DNA of 64,000 nt from Rugosimonospora acidiphila (lineage in GTDB: Bacteria > Actinomycetota > Actinomycetes > Mycobacteriales > Micromonosporaceae): positions 335,905-399,904 of the forward strand of contig NZ_BAABJQ010000007.1 in the NCBI RefSeq assembly GCF_039543385.1, read 5' to 3'. The stretch's first letter is position 1. Each line of letters starts with the position of its first letter. Position numbers and translations under genes: made by a program. Below are positions 60,509 to 64,000 of the stretch, piece after piece. Under the pieces are notes generated by a model, which did not search any database, was not told the DNA's origin, and saw nothing but the letters and a program-made list of their open reading frames with translations.

Positions 60509-61480
60509 ATGTCCAACCCATCCGAGGCCGGGTCGCGCACCGGTGCCGGCCCGTACCTGTACCTGATGGCCACGATGCTCCTGTTCGGGACCGCCTTCAC
60601 CAGTTCCAAGGTGGTGGTGGGGCAGGTACCGCACGACGTGGCGGCGATGCTGCGCTTCGGTGGTGGCGCCGTCATCCTTCTCGCGCTGCTGCTCGCGCGA
60701 CCCGGTTCGACGCGATTCTCGTGGCGGGAGCTGTGCGTCGCGGGTGGCGTGGGACTGGTCGGCGTCTTCGCGTACAACACGTTCTTCTTCTGGGGCCTTT
60801 CGCTCGCCCCGGCCACCGACGGCAGCATCATCGTGCCGGTGCTGAGTCCGATTCTGACGATCCTCGCCTTCCTGCTGACCGGCCGCGAGGCGGCCTCCGC
60901 CGCCCGGGTGGCGGGGTTGGTCCTCGGTCTCGCCGGGGCGGTGGTGTTCTTCGTCGGCATCGGTGCCGGCGGGCTGACCGGGTCCCGCCTGCTCGGTGAC
61001 CTCGGCTACCTGCTCGCGGCCGGCTGTTGGGCCGCTTACAGCATCGCCTCCAAGAAGGTGCTCGCCGGGATGGAGCCGTTGCGCGCCACCGCCTACTCCA
61101 CCGGGGTCGGCGCGCTGGCCCTGGCGCTGGTGGCGAGCCCGTCACTGTCCACGATGGACTGGTCGGCGGTGCGGACGTCCACCTGGGCCAATGTCGCCTT
61201 CCTGGCGATCGGGCCAACGGCGATCGCGTACCTCTTCTACTACCGCGGCCTTCGTTCGGTCAGCCCGGTCACCGCCACGATCACCATGTTCTCGGTGCCG
61301 GTCTTCGGCACCATCTCCTCCGTACTGTTCCTCGGCGAGCCCTTTACCGTCGTGCAAATCGTCGGCGCGCTGATTACGATCGTCGGCGCGCTGCTCGCGG
61401 TCACCCAGGGCCGGCGGGCCGGGCAGCGGCGCGGGAAACGGGAACCCATCGAGGCTTCCGCGGCACGGACAGCACCCTGA
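60509..61480 (+). CDS. EamA/DMT-family transporter
   Basis: A 323-residue membrane protein with ten hydrophobic helices in two EamA repeats (LYLMATMLLFGTAFTSSKVVV, then GDLGYLLAAGCWAAYSIASKKVL). The end of each half carries the conserved pattern PVLSPILTILAFLLTGRE and FSVPVFGTISSVLFLGEPFT. DMT transporters mostly export amino acids, nucleosides or drugs. It is divergent from the AraC regulator, its probable activator. The basic C-terminal tail is cytosolic. Confidence 0.92.
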   Translation: MSNPSEAGSRTGAGPYLYLMATMLLFGTAFTSSKVVVGQVPHDVAAMLRFGGGAVILLALLLARPGSTRFSWRELCVAGGVGLVGVFAYNTFFFWGLSLAPATDGSIIVPVLSPILTILAFLLTGREAASAARVAGLVLGLAGAVVFFVGIGAGGLTGSRLLGDLGYLLAAGCWAAYSIASKKVLAGMEPLRATAYSTGVGALALALVASPSLSTMDWSAVRTSTWANVAFLAIGPTAIAYLFYYRGLRSVSPVTATITMFSVPVFGTISSVLFLGEPFTVVQIVGALITIVGALLAVTQGRRAGQRRGKREPIEASAARTAP

Positions 61481-61563
61481 CGCGGGGTTACCGACTCGCC
61501 AATGTTCGGCGTTCCCGTCGGGGCTGATCGGGGAAGTCTCCGGACTGGCGCCGCCCCTGCATC

Positions 61564-63906
61564 ATGGTCAGCGTGGATACAATCTCGCAGTCGACCGAAC
61601 CGTCGAGTCCCCGGATCGTGGGGCGGGCCACGGTGGCGATGCCCGTCGCGGTGGCCGGCCGGGAGGCCAGCGCGGCCTACGACGCCGACGGCACCATCAC
61701 CATCGGCCGCGGACCGCGCAACGACATCGTGCTCAAGGAGCTGCTCGTGTCGCGCCGGCACGCCGAGGTGCGCCGGTCCGGGGCCGGGTACGTGGTGGTG
61801 GACCTGGGCAGCAGCAACGGCACCTACCTCAACGGCAAGCAGGTCTCGCGGGAGCCGCTGCAGCCCGGCGACCTGCTGTCCATCGGACGGCACCAGTTCG
61901 TCTTCGACGGCGACCGGTTGCACGAGTACCTCGACACCGGGCCCACCTCGCTGGTGGTGGAGGACCTCTCGGTCACCATCGGGCGCCAGCTGTTGCTGTC
62001 CGACGTGACCTTCGGCCTGGCCGAGGGGAGTCTGCTGGGGGTGATCGGGCCGAGCGGGTGCGGCAAGTCCACGCTGCTGCGGGCGGTCACCGGGATCCGG
62101 CCCGCGAGCGGCGGCACCATCCGCTACGACGGGCGGGACCTGTACTCCCAGTACGCGGAGCTGCGGTACCGCATCGGCATGGTGCCTCAGGACGACGTTC
62201 TGCACCGCCAGCTGACCGTGCAGCGAGCGCTGCGGTTCGCGGCCGCGCTCCGCTTCGCGGATGACGTACCGCGCCGGGAGCGCAAGGCCCGGGTGGCGGA
62301 GGTTGTCGCCACGCTCGGCCTCACCGAACGGGCCCGTCAGCGCATCGACACGCTCTCCGGCGGGCAGCGCAAGCGCACCTCGGTCGCCCTCGAACTGCTC
62401 ACCGAGCCGTCCATGCTCTGCCTCGACGAGCCCACCTCGGGTTTGGACCCCGCGCTCGACCGGGAGGTCATGCGGGAACTGCGACAGCTGGCGGACCGTG
62501 GCGCCACGGCGGTTGTGGTGACCCACAACGTGCTGCACCTCGACCTGTGCGACCGGGTGCTCATCATGTGCCCGGGCGGCACCATGGGCTACTTCGGCCC
62601 GCCGGAGGACGTGCTGGAATTCTTCGGGGCGGAGGACTACGCCGACGTCTTCGACATGATCACGAACAAACCCGAGGAGTGGACCCGGCGCTACCGGGAA
62701 TCGGACCACTACCGCCGCTGGGCGACGGCCGGGGTGCGGCCCAGCGCCTCATCTCCTGCCGCCGCCTCCGCTGCCACCCCTGCCGCCGCCCCAGCATCCG
62801 CCGGCTCGGCGTCGGCCCCCGGCTCCGTCTCGGCGGGCGCGGCGCCGACGGCCGCCGTTTCGCGGGGCACTGGCGCCGCCGCCTCGCAAGGCTCTCACCC
62901 CACCGCCCCGGAAGGCGCGGACCCCGATACCTCGCGGGGCTCCACGCCTGGTGCACCGAGCGCCACCGGGGTCGCGGCGGGTAACGCCGGTTCGCCGGAT
63001 CCCGCCCCGCCCGTTGTCGGCAGAGCCAGGCCGGTCGCGGCCAACCTGCGTGGGTTGCCGCTGCGCAACCGGGCGATGCATCCGGCCGCACCACTGCGCC
63101 AGTACCTCACCCTGTGCCTGCGGATGGTCAGGGTGATCGTGTCCGACCGGGGATACGCGTTGTTCCTGCTCGGCCTGCCGGTCGCGCTGGCCGTGCTCAC
63201 CCACGCGGTACCGGGCGACTACGGGCTGTCCAACCCGCCGCCACCGCTGTACGGCCGGAGCCTGGAGGCGCAGCGGCTGATCGTCGTGCTGGTGATGGGT
63301 GCGGCGTTCCTCGGCATCGCGCCGGCCATCCGGGAGATAGTTCAGGAGGCGACGATCTACCGGCGGGAACGCGCGGTCGGCCTCTCCCCGGGCGCCTATC
63401 TCGCCTCGAAAATAACGGTATTCGCGGTCATCAACGCGCTACAGGTGGTGGTGTTCGTCTACCTCGCGCTGCTCGGTCGCGGCGCGCCCAGCGAGTACCT
63501 GGTCATCGCGAACCCGACGCTGGAGGTCATGGTCGCGGTCGCCCTGGTCGCGGTCGCCTGCACCATCCTGGGGCTGGTCATCAGCGCGCTGGTCAAGACC
63601 GTCGAGCAGACCACGCCGGTGCTTGTCATGGTGGTGATGGCGCAGCTGATCCTGTCCGGGGGCCTCTTCGAGGCGAACGGGCAGCGAATCCTGGAGCAGG
63701 TGTCCTGGATATCGCAGACCCGGTGGGGGTTCGCCGCTGCCGCGTCCACTGTGGACCTTACGCATCTGGCGCCGGTGCAGGACCACCTCTGGGTGCACAC
63801 GGTCTTCGCGTGGTGGCGGTCCATTGTGGTCCTCATCGTTCAGGGCATCGTCCTGGCGGCGGCGGCCCGGGTGGCGTTGGTGCGGCACGAACCGGGCCGG
63901 TCGTAG
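61564..63906 (+). CDS. FHA-domain ABC-2 type transporter (Rv1747-like), single FHA
   Basis: A 780-residue fusion. An FHA phosphothreonine-binding domain (about residues 45-120: TIGRGPRNDIVL, SRRHAEV, SSNGTYLNG) precedes an ABC ATPase (about 135-370) with Walker A GPSGCGKST, signature LSGGQRKR, Walker B MLCLDEP, and the H-loop in VVVTHN. An Ala/Pro/Gly/Ser-rich low-complexity linker follows (about 400-490). An ABC-2 permease with six helices (about 515-775) ends the protein. In Mycobacterium Rv1747 two FHA domains are present and are read by Ser/Thr kinases; here only one exists. No kinase gene lies nearby. It probably exports a cell-envelope lipid or glycolipid under kinase control. Confidence 0.9.
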   Translation: MVSVDTISQSTEPSSPRIVGRATVAMPVAVAGREASAAYDADGTITIGRGPRNDIVLKELLVSRRHAEVRRSGAGYVVVDLGSSNGTYLNGKQVSREPLQPGDLLSIGRHQFVFDGDRLHEYLDTGPTSLVVEDLSVTIGRQLLLSDVTFGLAEGSLLGVIGPSGCGKSTLLRAVTGIRPASGGTIRYDGRDLYSQYAELRYRIGMVPQDDVLHRQLTVQRALRFAAALRFADDVPRRERKARVAEVVATLGLTERARQRIDTLSGGQRKRTSVALELLTEPSMLCLDEPTSGLDPALDREVMRELRQLADRGATAVVVTHNVLHLDLCDRVLIMCPGGTMGYFGPPEDVLEFFGAEDYADVFDMITNKPEEWTRRYRESDHYRRWATAGVRPSASSPAAASAATPAAAPASAGSASAPGSVSAGAAPTAAVSRGTGAAASQGSHPTAPEGADPDTSRGSTPGAPSATGVAAGNAGSPDPAPPVVGRARPVAANLRGLPLRNRAMHPAAPLRQYLTLCLRMVRVIVSDRGYALFLLGLPVALAVLTHAVPGDYGLSNPPPPLYGRSLEAQRLIVVLVMGAAFLGIAPAIREIVQEATIYRRERAVGLSPGAYLASKITVFAVINALQVVVFVYLALLGRGAPSEYLVIANPTLEVMVAVALVAVACTILGLVISALVKTVEQTTPVLVMVVMAQLILSGGLFEANGQRILEQVSWISQTRWGFAAAASTVDLTHLAPVQDHLWVHTVFAWWRSIVVLIVQGIVLAAAARVALVRHEPGRS

Positions 63907-63978
63907 GCCCGGCTCGTCGGCTCGTCGGCTCGTGGCGGCCAAGGGCCGGGCGGGCACCGGGTGGAGCTGAAGCGGCGC

Positions 63979-64000
63979 GTGGCGGCCTGGTGGCCGCCAC
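63979..64000. terminator. Hairpin at the window end
   Basis: A 9-bp perfect stem (GTGGCGGCC / GGCCGCCAC) with a 4-nt loop lies 72 bases after the ABC transporter stop. It may be its terminator; the continuation is outside the window. Confidence 0.4.

Overview
The window is about 70% GC, uses GTG starts often, and carries genes typical of high-GC Actinobacteria: a class Ia ribonucleotide reductase behind a cobalamin riboswitch, an ECF41 sigma factor, an F420-type LLM oxidoreductase, CmtR- and BlaI-type regulators, and many Tat or Sec exported hydrolases. It looks like chromosome of a soil actinomycete (Micromonosporales-like is a guess). No tRNA, rRNA, CRISPR array, insertion sequence or integrase was seen.

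Layout. 1-4.6 kb: the end of an exopolysaccharide cluster (asparagine synthase-type amidotransferase, cut by the window edge; initiating sugar transferase; Wzy/ligase-like polymerase). 4.6-8.4 kb: nrdAB on the minus strand, with two NrdR boxes at the promoter and a B12 riboswitch in the leader. 8.4-9.35 kb: no gene seen. 9.36-11.95 kb: a compact peptide-modification operon made of a 26-residue Cys-rich precursor, an RRE plus ThiF/E1-like adenylating enzyme and an RRE plus M50 membrane protease, with an RNA hairpin after the precursor and a terminator at the end. This is the best candidate for an undescribed system. 12.2-13.9 kb: four small genes of unknown function.

14-21.9 kb (minus strand): alpha-glucan use, with a pullulanase, an alpha-glucosidase, a LacI regulator and its probable operator, plus a secreted lactonase-fold propeller. 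22.4-25.7 kb: a tightly packed operon of an acyl-CoA dehydrogenase-like flavoprotein, a PhnD-like binding protein without a signal peptide, and a TusA-like/ferritin-like diiron fusion; its function is unknown. 25.8-43.5 kb: a large exported phosphoester and surface cluster with two phospholipase C-type enzymes, a calcineurin-like phosphoesterase with LamG/discoidin-like regions, a LamG/InlB-repeat/EEP-fold protein and an NHL-propeller protein. It is interrupted by RidA, a TetR remnant and an SDR/phage-tail-like/glycosidase fusion.

43.5-53.5 kb: LLM oxidoreductase, ArsR and SRPBCC operon; an alanine racemase homologue lacking the PLP lysine; a secreted S8-like protease with an unclear triad; a GH3 glycosidase; an NAD(P)-binding protein and an ECF41 sigma factor. 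53.5-64 kb: hypothetical protein, APC permease, BlaI repressor divergent from a COG4280 membrane protein, ArsB/ACR3-like permease, CDF transporter and CmtR metal sensor, AraC regulator, EamA exporter, and an FHA-domain ABC transporter.
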